Positions 11,140 to 23,580 of a stretch of DNA of 64,000 nt are shown in pieces; within the stretch, counting starts at the first letter, position 1; every line of letters begins with the position of its first letter. The position numbers and the translations under genes are program-made. The notes beneath the pieces are model-generated. The model searched no databases, was not told the DNA's origin, and worked only from the letters and a program-made list of their open reading frames with translations. Source of the stretch: Sabethes cyaneus (taxonomy: Eukaryota; Arthropoda; Insecta; Diptera; Culicidae); the NCBI RefSeq assembly GCF_943734655.1, contig NC_071355.1:201704939-201768938 (forward strand), written 5' to 3'.

Positions 11140-14100
11140 AAACTAATCGCCTGCAAAGCAAGGCGAACACAAAGGAAAGTATAGGGGGATATTTGAAGCT
11201 TAATCTTTCCGTTCATTGTCCAGTACCGGCAAACGGGGTAACTTGTAATAGCGGGGTAACTTGCAACAACGCTATATCAGTTGAGTTTATTGCATTTTAT
11301 GATCCGTTACTTCAACTTTTAATCTAAATCAATTATTGAAACGTGTTGATAACAGATCAAAGAAGCCGTAGCTATTGTTGGGTTGATTTATTACTATTTC
11401 AGTAATTCTTGAAAATTCTCTCAACATACTGGTAAATTTATTGTGACTTTCTCGCATATAAAATGTTTGTTTCACTCACAATCAAAACAATTGAAAGAAG
11501 TCTAACATACATGTTTTATAGTAAAGCAAATAAAATAAGAAACAATATAACGGATTTTTGATAATTATTTTTGTTTATCCTGGGTTTTATTTGATTTACG
11601 ATTTCATGTGAATTGAAACGTTTTAATAAAAACTTTTATATATAAACCGGATGCTTCAGTTGCTGGATTTTTTCGGATTTACGGTCACTCAATCTAGGGG
11701 TAATAAATTGGATTCTAGGTTCAGTTAAATGCTGATCGACTTGGCACGATGTTCGCAAATCATTGAAGTCGCCGGTTAGTTACTAGTTTCATTCATACGT
11801 GAATTGTGATCGAGATTCTAGCAGCAACAATTGACATCATCACAAATGCTGGTAATCATTCAGTCGGAAAAGGGTTATCAGTTGCATTGAACTGTTAACG
11901 TAGTAAGTTACCGTGGGACGTCCTCCCGTTCGGCTCTCCTCTCTTGTTATTACGTTGAAATCTACTTATTAGCGAATGGTGCAAATTTTAAGGTTCCTCG
12001 ATTTCGATTGGACGTCTAAATTTGCAGCTTAGAAGGCAAAACACGATAGCGAGCATTGCGCAGGCGTATGATTTTTTTTATCAAAGGATTTCAACGGTTT
12101 GTGTGAAACTCGTCGAATTTTCTGCCATGTTTCAATTATCAATCGGTGCCGTAAGGCATACAAAGTAAATAAACTGCATGACATCACAGCATCCATGCTA
12201 AATGTTTTTTACGTTCAATCTGGCAAACTGATTCGAAATTCTAGCAACAGTAATTAACAGACCGGAACTGCCGATAACCTATTTGGTGGTTTTGACATCA
12301 AAACCTGAACAAGTGCCAATGTCAAAATTTCGGGACAGTCGGTCGGCTCAGACTTTTTAGGTCGATAAGCCTCATTCTGCTGCAGTCAACTCATTCGGCG
12401 TCCGTTTCGTATTTTCTGTGAATATTTTCGCTGAAATCCGTGCCGCATTTGCTGCGATTGCGCTACAGGCGAAGCGAGCGAGCACATAATGCTAATTCTT
12501 AACGAGCTGGCGGAGGAATTCGTCATTATCAGCACTTCTTTTCGTGTTTGATAGTCGCGATTACCACACATTGAATTGAAGTCCCGGTCTATTTGCTACT
12601 ATGTACTGTACCGCAGATTCGGTGTTTTAGCCGCAAAACAAACTTCTATGCGGTGCTGCTGTCCTAAATTTACGGCTTATCAAAAAATAAAAACCTTCGA
12701 CAGTATTCAAACAATTATTACATGTTGCAGTATTCTGATTATTTCTTTTAATCAGCCAATATTAAAATTATTATGTTATAATTTGATGTTTATCGAACTT
12801 CCAAAATGTATTAGTTCAGTAATGAACAAGAAAGCGCAGGCCTGCGTATAAATTAAACACGTGTTTGTAATTTGATTTTTTTTGGTTTTAAAAAGCACAT
12901 CCATCAAATTTCGAACAACGCTACGGGGGAAACGTGGAGGTTTGATTTTTGAGTCAATGAAACAGGTTGACAATCGAGGAACTATGTATGACTATGTAGA
13001 ATGTAGTAAATCAATGTGTAAATAATTAAAAAAACAAACAACTTGAAATACAGTTCACACAGTCCGAAAGAAGAATAAATAGTGGAGCTTGTTTTGCGTT
13101 TTTCTCTAGACTACACACATATCCTTCGGCACATGTCTGCGCATAACACTCCGGAAAGATGCTGCTCTTGCACTTAGTATCGTAATGATTACTTTGGACT
13201 GCATCTCAGTAGCTGAAGTTTGTTTTGATTAAATCGCTGCTTCAAGCAAAAACCTCTCCGTACGTGAATGCGATTAAATAATGTGAAGCTGGGGGTTGGC
13301 AGCGCCGGACGGGAAGTGGACGGGAATTAATTACTTAAACACACTTCGGCTTTTCCGGCTTTCGTGCCGCGATCAATTGCAGAACGGGGAAAAGAATCTG
13401 CTCAGATAAGCCGGTAAGCACAAATCTGTGTCAGACCGGTTTGTGGAGGAAAAACTGGCAAATTTGTGGCATAAAGAACTTGCTTGTGTTGAGAAAGTTA
13501 ATTAATTTTGTTCATACAATAAATGCAATGCCATTTCCCCAAAGCGATACTAACATGGGCAGTAATAGGAGCGTCTGAAGAGTTAATTACCATTTTACTG
13601 TCACTTGATCATCGCGTCAAATGTGCCGAGATCTGACAGCATAGCAAAGCGGACGATAAGCCGCGAAGCTATCCCACGTGTGGCCTGGTAATGGTACAAA
13701 TGTAATCCAATTCAATTTAATCTAATGGATGCAACGTTCCACGATGACGGCATTCTGTGCGCGCGCACACACAACAAATTACTGCGATGATAGTTGCATG
13801 CTCCTTTCGGAACTTTTTCGCGTGGACGCGCGGCAATGCAGAGGATTCGGGCGTGTGCGATCTGTTGCAGCAGCAGCAACCGTCCACTAGAATTACGCTG
13901 TTGTACCCCAATTCAATTCCGAGTAAATTGCCTTCAATTGACTGTCGGTGATCTGCGTGGGGTAATTTGGCATGTGGTGTGAATTGCTTCCTGAAAGGAG
14001 AGTCGGACTATGGTGACAAATTGCGGCGAATGGAAGCTATTTGTTTAGTTTTACGATTTTCTTGATTAGTTTTGTGGTTATTTTTCCAGGATTCTTGCTT

Positions 14101-14289
14101 TCATTTTGACGGAGTTTGGATTCTAGGCCAATCATCAACATTAATGTTTTATTACGCGCTAGTTAATAAGTGTCATACAGATCTCAGTGACATACAAAAA
14201 AGGCACTTATGGTTTTGCAGTTTCAGCGATTCATGACTTTAACTCAAATCACCCGAATGATGCGATGCGGCATTACTTGGCATATTTTA
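11140..14289. other. Noncoding, nothing recognised
   Basis: Short ORFs without recognisable domains. Patches of higher GC near 12400-12550 and 13280-13990 stand out from AT-rich DNA and could be regulatory, but no specific motif supports it. Confidence 0.4.
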
Positions 14290-14291
14290 TA

Positions 14292-15213
14292 GGGGAATGT
14301 CGTCGTGGTTGGGCCACGTTTCGGAATTCGCCCATAAGTTACGTTTCAAAAGGAATTTTGGAAATCTAAATACATCGTTGCATAGGTCTAAGAATAAGGT
14401 ATATTTCCGGAAAGTTTTGAGATGATTGCTTGAAAAATAAAAAAGTTATAGTCAATTACGTGAAGACAAAAAATGTTGTCATAGTCGGGCTATGTTGTAC
14501 AGGTTGGGCCACCGCAGAAAATCTAAGACATACGAATTGAAATTCTATATAGAGACATTAAAAGAATGAATTCTGTGAAGAACGGCTCATATAGGTACAA
14601 ATACGCTATTTTTAATTGCATTTTTGCGAAATTTTGGCGATCTTGTAAAATCAATATTGCCATAATCGCCTTTTCCGTAATGTACAACTACAATGAAAAA
14701 ACAACAAAAATCTAGGTTTTTATTTAGTATTAATTTTGCTTTATTTCGTCACATTTTACGTGACAGACATTCTCTAGCGATTATTGCGCTTCTGCGCTTA
14801 AAATTATGGTGGCCCAACTATGACTACTCAACTGGCCCGAGCTTTACAAATAGCGCTTTTCTAGTATTTAACCTTAGCCTTCCCAAACTCCTTACTGGAG
14901 GGGATTTTTCTATAGTCTTCGTGTGCACAACACACTTCATGCGTTTTCCAAATTTATCTCGATAATTGCATTTCATGAATCATTTCTTGAAGAAAAGTTC
15001 ATTGCGCCTGGAAAACTTTTTTTTGCAAGATTTAGTCACTGGAATTCAGTACGGGTGTTTTGAATACACGATTGAAACTCACAATATTGTGAAAAGTTAG
15101 CTATCATAGTAAGAAGTTTTACAATGGTTGTATCATAGATATCATGAGTTACTAAAACTGTAAAATCGTGATGGCCTGACCATAACAGTGGCCCGACGAT
15201 AACGACAATACCC
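14292..15213. mobile_element. TA-flanked MITE with ~26-bp inverted repeats
   Basis: Ends GGGGAATGTCGTCGTGG... and, inverted, GGGTATTGTCGTTATCG..., both followed by GGGCCAC; 20 of 26 positions match. TA flanks both sides (14290-14291 and 15214-15215), as for Tc1/mariner-mobilised elements. Internal copies of gggcc(c)a-type motifs near the ends. The two small ORFs inside resemble nothing I know. Confidence 0.65.
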
Positions 15214-15690
15214 TACCTCTCGCCATAAAATAAAACAAATTGCTTTTCATATCATTTGGTAACACTTATTCTTAAGAAAATGGATACAGTTTGACATAAA
15301 ATATCATCTTAAGTATTTGAGCTTTAATACATTGTTAAAATAGCAGCTCTAATTTTGGGTCAACTCGGGTAAGAAATGCTGGGAAAGAGCTTCTATTCAG
15401 TGCCGCAGAGCCTTCGGGGGAGGGGGGCCTCGTGCTTGGTGGTGACTACAGAAAAATGTTTAAAAAATATCTAGTGGACAATCCCTGCCATTAAATACAA
15501 TACAACACATTTGTCTGTTTAGAAACAGTGATTTCCATTGTTTCCTATTCTCTTCTATAAAGTATTAAGAAAAAATCGATGAAATTAGGCCTCGCTGCTC
15601 TGGAATGGGTCGTTACATAATGTGCCAAATGACTCGGCACAGTTTGCACGCCGATTGTTTACGGAGGCTTCGATGAAATGGGCACTTAGC
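15214..15690. other. Noncoding, nothing recognised
   Basis: AT-rich with one G-rich patch near 15415. No ORF or repeat identified. Confidence 0.4.
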
Positions 15691-16330
15691 TCTTTTTAAC
15701 TAATGAAATCTCCAGGTCCAGACGGCATTCCACCTATTTTTAACAGAAAATAGACGACGTTATAACGTCCGAGTTCATCAACCGATTTCGAACCAATTTC
15801 GCTTTGGGACACATCCCGGAGTATTGGCGGAAAGCAAAGGTGGTATTCTTGTCTAAGGGACATAAAAAGAGAAAAGCATGCTTAGGGCTTTAAGACCAAT
15901 AAGTGCGACATCAACGCTTCTTAAGCTGATGGAGAAAATTGCAGATAATTATATTGGCAACGAGTTTCTGAAGAGCTCGCCATTGCTTGGAAATCAACAT
16001 GTATACCAACATGGCAAATCTACGCAAACCGCACTGCACTGAGTAGTGACGTTAGTTGTGAAATCACTCAAATATCAGGAAACGGCACTTTGTTCTTTTC
16101 ACGATATTGAAGGAGCTTACGATTACACATCCCACGTTTCAATTATTACGACTCTCTTTCAAAACTAAATCGTCTACACTACAATGAGCTACATTCAAGC
16201 AATGCTTTCGAGCGAATAATCACAGCATCATTTGGAGATACGTCGGTCACGATCTCGGTGATCAAAGGATGTCCACAAGGAGTTCTCTCTCCTTTGATTT
16301 GGACACTGGTGACATACGCAGTCCATAAAT
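15690..16330 (+). pseudogene. R1/Loa-like non-LTR reverse transcriptase fragment
   Basis: Broken frames read SPGPDGIPP, LGHIPEYWRKAKVVFLSKG, FLKSSPLLGNQH-type text and VIKGCPQGVLSPLIWTLV, covering RT blocks 1-5 up to the GCPQG..LSP motif. The catalytic YADD block is not present. Frameshifts and stops throughout. Confidence 0.65.
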
Positions 16331-16637
16331 TGCGTAGAGCAATCAAAGCCTGTCTCAAAAGATGATCATTAAAACTGCCACGGCGGCTTTTTAATCCAAT
16401 GCCCTTGTGGTATACACAAAAAGCCTCGCTGCCTAATCTGCGCAGGGCCTCGCGCGTCGTAACGCCGGCTCTGCTTATATTTAAAATGACATTGTTTGTT
16501 ACATATCCTATTAAATATTTACACAACACATATTGGTAAACATTTCTGTGTTGCAAATCATACAAACGAGTAGCACGCTCATGAATCATTGAATCGATTA
16601 CGGTCATTTGAATGAAAGAAAAGTCGAAACTATTTTC
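16331..16637. other. Noncoding, unrecognised
   Basis: Follows the RT fragment. A minus-strand open frame runs through here but is mostly the shadow of the RT fragment; no domain recognised. Confidence 0.35.
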
Positions 16638-17225
16638 ACAAATTTTCAAATCCCTACCCCGCAGAAGTCGAGAATGACCCAAGCTGTTAACCCATTATGA
16701 CCCGGGTATACCAAAATTTGGATCTAGTGAAGTGAAACTGTGTAATCTATCATATTATGGCTCGAATGTGTCGGGAAACTCAAAATCGTCATTTGGAATG
16801 GCTTCAAGGCCAAAATATCGCAGGTTTTATATTTCACACGCTCAGTTTCAAACAAACAAATTACAACGTTGCTTACATATTTCTTATCAAATTTTGTGAT
16901 AGATTTTACATATAAATACCATTTTTCATTTCAGGTAATGTTTCATCACAAAATGTAGACTTTTTCATGCGTTTTGGAGACAAAGTTTTTTTTTGCGATT
17001 TTTTCAACTTTTTTCCACCATTTACAACTTTGCACTATTGTAAATACAGATGAAATGACAAAAACTGACAGGTTATCTCACATACACATCAGAGTGATGT
17101 CTTATCTCTCTTGTAGTGATATATTAAATTTGCCAACTTTTGAAATTCAGCAGTAAACAGGTTTTGAAGACGGGGTATGATATATCATACGCTAGGACAT
17201 AATGGGTTAAAGTGACACATATGCA
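16638..17225 (+). mobile_element. tRNA-derived SINE fragment split by a MITE
   Basis: tcaaatccctaccccgcaga and gaatgacccaagctgttaa at 16638-16690 continue at 17211 with agtgac. The related SINE at 22435-22530 has the same text uninterrupted, so the two halves belonged together. Confidence 0.6.
16691..17206. mobile_element. piggyBac-type MITE (TTAA target)
   Basis: 516 bp with inverted ends CCCATTATGACC.../...GGACATAATGGG, flanked by TTAA at 16687-16690 and 17207-17210. TTAA targets and CCC...GGG termini are the piggyBac hallmark. No transposase inside. The uninterrupted SINE copy at 22435-22530 shows the empty site ctgTTAAagtgac. Confidence 0.85.
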
Positions 17226-17571
17226 TTTCGTCCACGACTTGCAGGTTTCATCAGTGTTCTGTTTCTAGTCGATATCGGACAAATAATCCAATTTTTTTCA
17301 AATTAGTATTAACTTTATGAGAATAGTTCACATTTTATCTGTTTGTGAGAACGAAAGATTGTTAATAAATCGCATGTTGCATGTTTTTTTTTTTTGCAAA
17401 ATGGACATTATTGAACAAATATTGAAGCTATTGCGCTTAATTGGTTGAAATGATTAAAAAATAAGAATTACACTTTTAATACCTCGAAATAGTGGACCCC
17501 TCGTTCGCCAAGGGGCCTAATAGTTTAAAAAAAAATTGAATTTTGAGCAAACCTTGAGATCTATATCATGT

Positions 17572-18105
17572 GATATTTCAGAAATTTGCCATGAAACAAC
17601 TAGCAAATAGCCCAGTTCTATAAAGAAGAAGAACAGAGCTTTCAAATGGAGTAAAAAATTTTTTGGCGGCCATCTTGGATTTGGTCGCCATATTGGGTTT
17701 TATCAATAATCAGTTTATCAATCGCCGTTTCCGCCATGAGCCTCCCAATCGATTTTCGTTTTAAGACCACCATTGGAAAGCTGAGGAAAAATACTACAAG
17801 AAAAATTCATAAAATTAGGTGTGCAATGGCATTTACTGAATAAAACAATCAGTTATTTGTAGTAAGGTTCACAATTTTCATAGAATTATTATGATATTTC
17901 CAAAATTTGCTTTGAAACAAACTACAAACAACACGGTTTTGTAAAGAGAAGAAATAGGGCTTACAAGCGAAGTGAAAAAAAATGGCGGACATGTTGGATT
18001 TGGCCGCCATCTTGGATTTTATCAAAAATTCGCCGTTTTCGGCATGATCCCCCCAACCGATTTAATTTCTAGATCACCATCAGAAAGCTGAGAAAAAATG
18101 CTAGG
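17572..18105. repeat. Two-unit tandem repeat, ~321-bp period
   Basis: Units start at gatatttcagaaatttgcc (17572) and gatatttccaaaatttgc (17893). Both contain ggcggccat/ggccgccat with cttggattt, ttatcaa, cgccgtttycg, and ccaccat-/tcaccat-gaaagctga in the same order. Well diverged. No coding potential. Confidence 0.65.
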
Positions 18106-18117
18106 CTGGTTTTTCTC

Positions 18118-18354
18118 GAACATCACCAACGTACGCTCCATACGGGGTGAGGATATCGACTTGGACCATTAGCTAGTAGCAGTACATGTGCGCTCAAAAC
18201 TATCAACGGTTCATACTTCGTGACAAAGCCGCCCTCCTCGGTTAAACATTCGGCAGTTCGACAACCCGTGAGTTGCCGAAAACTGCGTGCACGTACTGGA
18301 TGTAGCTTTGCCTTCCGCTGTAGAGCTAGATGCTTCGACTCTCGAAAACGGATA
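18118..18354 (+). pseudogene. RTE-like copy D, 5' piece (endonuclease end)
   Basis: Reads FSNITNVRSIRGEDIDLDH*LVAVHVRSKL, RPPRLNIRQFD and LDVALPSAVELDASTLENG, the end of the RTE endonuclease and linker. It continues after the inserted CR1-type element at 20329. Confidence 0.65.
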
Positions 18355-20328
18355 GAGTATGATCTCGCTGCGCTGGAGTTTTGGCGGAACCTTTATGTCG
18401 CATCTTTAACTGATCGTTTGAGCAAAGAAATTTTCCAGCTATTTGGAAGCAATCTTCCGGTTTTCAAAAGTGGTGACCGAAACAATATAAGGAACTATCG
18501 CGGCATTACCAGCCTCTCTACGTCGTGTAAGCTATTCGAAATAATAGTAAGCACTGTTGTTGTTTCGCATACGAAAGGCTATATATCTGTTGACAACACG
18601 AATTTATGCCAGGACGATCCATTAGCACTAATCTGCTGGATTTCACGTCGACTTGCATCTTGCATCTAGAGCAGAAAGCTCAAATTGATGTAATTTACAC
18701 CGACTTAAAAGCAGCGTTTGACCGAATAAACCATCGAATACTTTTACGAAAACTTTCTCGACCTAGTTGTATGTTGTTACATGTTGTTTATAGAATAGCT
18801 GAGTTCCTATTTATGCGATCGAACACTTCCCGTATTGCTCAATTCATGCTCCTCCGCCCCATTCGCAAACAACTCAGGCGTACCACAAGGTAGTATTATG
18901 GGGCCATTGCTGTTCTCGCTGTACTCCAACGACGTGGCATTACTTCTGGGTGATGGATGTAAATTGGTGTACGCCGACGATTTGAAATTATTTCTAGCTG
19001 TACGATTCATTGAAGACTAATGTAATCTGCAAAAACTACAAATTATGACAAATTATGACATCGTATTGTCAGCCCTCTACTGTTTGAATACAACATGGAT
19101 GGTCATGTTTTCAAAAGAGTCGACCATGTCAACGATCTGGGTGTTGTTCTCGATGCGGAGCCTACATTCAATATTAATTGCTCGTCTATCATCTCGAAAG
19201 CAATCTACTAGACCTAGACAACTAGATTTTATCTTCAAAATTGGACGGGATTTTAAGGAACCATACTGTTTAAAAGCACTGTACTGCTCTCTGGTTAGAC
19301 CACTGCTAGAAAATGCATGTCTGATTTGGACTCCTTACCAACTTGCCTGGACTTCAAGAATCGAACGAGTGCAGAAGAGGTTTATTCGGCTGGCATTACG
19401 TGACCTACCCTGGCGTGATCCTGTGAATTTACCACCTTCCCAAGTATTTCCACACAAAACAAGTTAGAAGATAATATTCATAAAAAGGAGTCGTTTAAGA
19501 GTACTATAAACGTACTTTGAAAACATATGTCGTTATTATTAAGGTTTTGAGATGTTTTGTGATAGCATGAATTCATTTGACAGCTCATATGAAATGAATA
19601 ATGTTTGTTTTGTCAACATGTTAACACGAAGTTTTTATTGTGTCTCCATTACTAAATATAAATTACTAGAAGAACAAGTTGTAGCTTATGCTATAGTAAC
19701 ATTTTAAATTGGTATGAAATAACCTGATACATACTTGTTTCAATTCTTGTTTCATTAGACTACAAGTTTTTGCGCTTTCCTGGTAATAGAGAAGTTCTGA
19801 TATAAGTAATATTATAGTGTTCTATAACAAGCTGTGTTGCTCTTGCTTGGGTTATCCTGATCGGTGTAAGCTTATGGGCCTTGAAACACTTGAACGTCGG
19901 AGGAAAATCCAGCAAGCCATGTTTGTTGCCAAGACGCTGTATGGAGAAATCGATTCACCGAGTATTCTTTCGTTGTTGGACTTTTGTGCTCCTCAACGTT
20001 CGCTTCGTTTAGCTGGATTACTTCGACTGCACCGTACACCATTCGGTTTCAATGGATTCAGTTGAGCACCTGTTCGAATTCGGTGAATCGTCGCATAAAT
20101 TTTACCAAAAAATTTATAACTCAAGAATTATAAACTCATGGTTATTTTAGTTGTATTGTATGTAGTTTGGTTTATGACAATTATTTATATGACGAAAATT
20201 TAGTTATGTGATGTGATATTTGTTCTATTGTAACATGGTCTAAATTGGGCTTTTCCCCATCCAGTCCAATCCATTGAGACCATTCAGATTGAATGGATAT
20301 AAATAAATAAATAAATAAATAAATAAAT
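18355..20328 (+). pseudogene. CR1/Jockey-group retrotransposon, 5'-truncated copy 2
   Basis: Same family as 45001-49184: RNNIRNYRGITSLSTSCKLFEIIVS, AQIDVIYTDLKAAFDRINHR, NNSGVPQGSIMGPLLFSLYSND, KLVYADDLKLF, LKALYCSLVRPLLENACLIW, RIERVQKRFIRLALRDLPW. It ends in (TAAA)n at ~20299-20328. Probable 4-bp target duplication GATA (18351-18354, 20329-20332). Frameshifts and stops make it dead. A MITE at 19439-19851 interrupts it. Confidence 0.8.
19439..19851. mobile_element. MITE inside the CR1-type copy
   Basis: 413 bp with ends CCCAAG...CTTGGG. It interrupts the RT tail between ccacctt and ttatcctgatcggtg; the intact family member at 48795 reads straight through this point. Flanks share TT (possibly an original TTA). 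Superfamily not certain. Confidence 0.65.
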
Positions 20329-21640
20329 GATACACTCGGCCGGCTAGGTGAGGAAACCTCTAGCGCACGAAACGATTGGTTTGACGGGAAATTCCAACAA
20401 GCGATAAAGAGGAAAAAAGAGCTTGAAAGAACTATCCAAGCATATCCACGAGAGAGAATTGACCAGTGAGTTGACCACGATCCTGTGGAGGAAAAAGCGC
20501 CAGAAGGAGGTCAGAGATCGTGAGGAGCTGGAGCAATCATTCCGGGTGAGAACGGGAACCAAACTCGTTAGGGCTACACACTTAAACCTGACCTGTGTAG
20601 GGACGAGGGAGGGGATGTAATCACAAATGAGTGCGAGGTGGTCGACAGGTGGAAGCAGTTCTTTGATGATATCTCAACGGCGATATAGGAGAAGGAAACG
20701 CAACGGAAGTTAACCTAGGAGTGTCTACAAACGACAACAGCGTGCCGATCTCGAAGAGATCCGGCGAGAAATCGGTCAGCAGAAGAAACACGCTACGGAA
20801 GATAATGTGATCCGGCGAGCGGGCATTGAAAGGAGAGGTACGATCTTTAGCAAGAGTACCTAACTCCTAGCCTTCGCAGACGACCTCGACATCCTTACTA
20901 GAAACTTTAGGATGGCGGTGGCAATCTACGCCATACTGAAAACGTAGACTAGGAGGATATAGTTTCAAATCAATACGTCGAAAACCAAATATATGGTAGG
21001 AAGAGCCTCCAGAGAAAGCAACGTTTGCCTTTCACGGACAGTGACTATTGACGGCGATGAACTGGAATTGGTTGATGAATTCGTATATTTGGGATCTCTG
21101 GTCACCGCCGACAATGATACGAGTCAGGAGATTGAACGACGCATTCAAGCTGGAAATCGAGCCTACTGCGGAGGGAAACGTAAGACGTTACGATGTACAA
21201 AACACAAATCGGACCGGTAATCCTTGACACTGTATCTTTACTTACGGAGGACAATCGTGCACTTGCCGTATTTGAACAAAAAATGTTGCGGACTATTTTT
21301 GGCGGAGTACAAATACAGAGAGTGGCATAGGTATATGAATTACGAGCTGCAGACACTAGTTGGAGAGATTTCCATCGTACACCTGGCGAAAGTTGGGAGA
21401 CTACAGTGTGCCGGCCACATCGCAAGGATGCCGAATGACTGTGCAGTGAAATCTGCTCTCTTCAAGAACCCCACCGGCATCAGGAATAGAGGGGCCTGAC
21501 ATGCTAAATGGCTCGGGTTGAAGCCGACTTGCGTGTGTTGAGACGCGCAACGAGTTGGCTATGAGTAGCTTAGGACTGAGTACAATGGAGAGCCACCGGA
21601 AGGGATCTGGATAATGGTAAAAAACTACTAGCAATGGCAC
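20329..21640 (+). pseudogene. RTE-like copy D, 3' piece
   Basis: Resumes with LGRLGEETSSARNDWFDGKF, then RT debris and the C-terminal end: TIDGDELELVDEFVYLGSLV, ADNDTSQEIERRIQAGNRAY, MNYELQTLVGEISIVHLAKV, GRLQCAGHIARMPNDCAVK. The central RT is mostly deleted. Not functional. Confidence 0.75.
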
Positions 21641-21739
21641 TTTACTGGATAATTATCAGATTTTCATAAGAGGAGAAATTGTCGGAAGAGTGGATCAAAG
21701 CTGTAGTTTGTGCCATCTACAAAAATGGCGACCGGTTTG

Positions 21740-22265
21740 AGTGCTGCAATTAAAGCACCTTAGTTGGAAACCCCGTTTTGGAGATATTGGGCATCATTTG
21801 CAACAGACATTCCAAAATCAATAAGTTTTTCACTTTTGATAACGGTAGTGTTTCCAATAGCCGGAGGATACGGTAATGAAAGTAATGAAACAAAGGTGTT
21901 GATAGTTTCTCCAGGGCTACCCAAAACGCGAAGAGGAAAGAGCGGAAAATTGGGTACGGGGTGTCGTTGGAGCAACGCCACCTGTTTTGCCACCCCTGAT
22001 ATCGAGAATCGCCCACAAATTCTCGATGGTGTTGAGGTCCGGGCTTTGAGGGCACCATTCCAGCGGTTTGATCCGACAAGATCGGAATAAAGACTTAGTC
22101 TTCGTGGCACTATATACTAAGGGACGATGTCAAGTTTCACGAGGCGTCCCACTCAACTCCTCGAAAACACTCCTAGATCATCACATTTCCTCTTCCATGC
22201 TTCGCCGTACCTTGTATGTGGCGCTCCTCAAGTTCTTTACCTGATCTACGCCACTCACGTACAAA
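21740..22265 (-). pseudogene. Tc1-like transposase remnant
   Basis: Minus-strand frames read HGRGNVMI, RIKPLEWCPQSPDLNTIENLWAILD, matching the Tc1 DDE C-terminal region (the final catalytic Glu is in the IEN segment). Frameshifts; the N-terminal DNA-binding part is absent. Confidence 0.7.
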
Positions 22266-22434
22266 ATTTTGTATTTTTACAATATTCAAAAGTTTGTGGA
22301 ATGTAATGTAATAATAAAGTATCCTCTGAGTCTTAATGTTTTGAACTTACACTGTTTTTGAAGTTATATTGATTTTTGGGTGATTTTGGGAAAATTTTGC
22401 CAAAAATAAGATTATCTACGGCTTTCCTTCCGAT

Positions 22435-22535
22435 CCCGGTGTAGTGGTTCACACATCTCACTCCGAGGACCTGCGTTCAAATCCCTACCCCATAGAAGTT
22501 ACGAATGACCCAAACTGTTAAAGTGACTTTAATCT
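22435..22535 (+). mobile_element. tRNA-derived SINE (second type), uninterrupted copy
   Basis: GTGTAGTGGTTCACACATC (A box) and GCGTTCAAATCC (B box), then gaatgacccaaactgttaaa and a short A run. It shares its body with the interrupted copy at 16638-17225. Confidence 0.6.
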
Positions 22536-22539
22536 AGAA

Positions 22540-23335
22540 CAAAAAAAACTTTCATCAAGATATTACATCTCTACAACCAAAAAGTTCGAAGTCACTTGTA
22601 GTTGGGTTCCGAACTCATACTAGCCATCAGTCGTGGCACCAGTTAATGTACAAAATTCTTCCGAAGACACTATATCGAGAAAGTTCCCCACTATCAAAAG
22701 AGCTATTAAAAAGATCTTTGGCTGAAAGAGGAAGCGCCGGGAATGTTCGCCTTTCATCCTAATCCAGTTTTGATGGAATTTGATGCAACAGAGGAAGCCA
22801 TCCACTTATTTACCACTTGGCCAGTCGTAAATCGTCGAGATCAGATATCGAAAAATCTTTTTGGCACAACATTTCTGAGGGTATGCGCCTTACAAAAATG
22901 CAAAGCATAAAATTCATTTTTTTTTTAAATGTCCTGAGTAGGGTCCCCCTTAATATACATGGTGGTGCTTCCTAGCGTTTGCAAACTTACTTTTTCGGTA
23001 CAATTGATTTTGCTCTAACGCAGTTTACTCATGAATTTTTGAAACGTATGTGTAACATTAGATCTTTATTGAGACGATACTACACGTTCTCATACCGAAA
23101 ATATTAATGCTGCTGAATGGAATATGCAAGAATAACCACCGCATAGCACATTTACTTGTCGTCTTTCTCAGAAATCAAACATTTCACGCTAAAACCACAG
23201 CATCATGTGCATCATTTGTGGTCCGTTAATTGGTTTTTTGGAGTAATACTTGGAAAAGGTATTTTTACCTTGAAATTGTCTTTTCTTACAAAGCTTTGTT
23301 TTGCCTGGTTTTACAAAATTGTTTCCTCTGCGGTA
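22540..23335. other. Noncoding, nothing recognised
   Basis: AT-rich DNA with small chance ORFs. Confidence 0.4.
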
Positions 23336-23339
23336 CGGC

Positions 23340-23580
23340 GAAAGGTTAAAGATTAAAGATAAGTGTTTCGCTAACCGTCCAACAATGATTAAGGTTGTGA
23401 AGGATGAGAGTGAGATCACCATAAGTCAAATGGCGCTTCATATAAACGAAAATGTACTGAGAAAATGAGTTGTTCATATGGGTTTGAAATATTTTCGCAA
23501 AGTCTTTCCAATGATGTAGGATTATACCTTCAAAAAGGAAACTTGGAAAAATTTTCTTTATATTTACATTAGGTAACCAT
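23340..23580 (+). pseudogene. Possible Tc1/mariner transposase scrap
   Basis: NRPTMIKVVKDESEITISQM and an aligned ...HMGLKYFRKVF look like the helix-turn-helix linker of a Tc1/mariner transposase. Short and interrupted by a stop; weak evidence. Confidence 0.35.

Noticed and set aside
16179..16682. 167-codon minus-strand ORF
   Set aside because: Largely antisense to the R1/Loa-like RT fragment and crosses into SINE sequence; no domain recognised.
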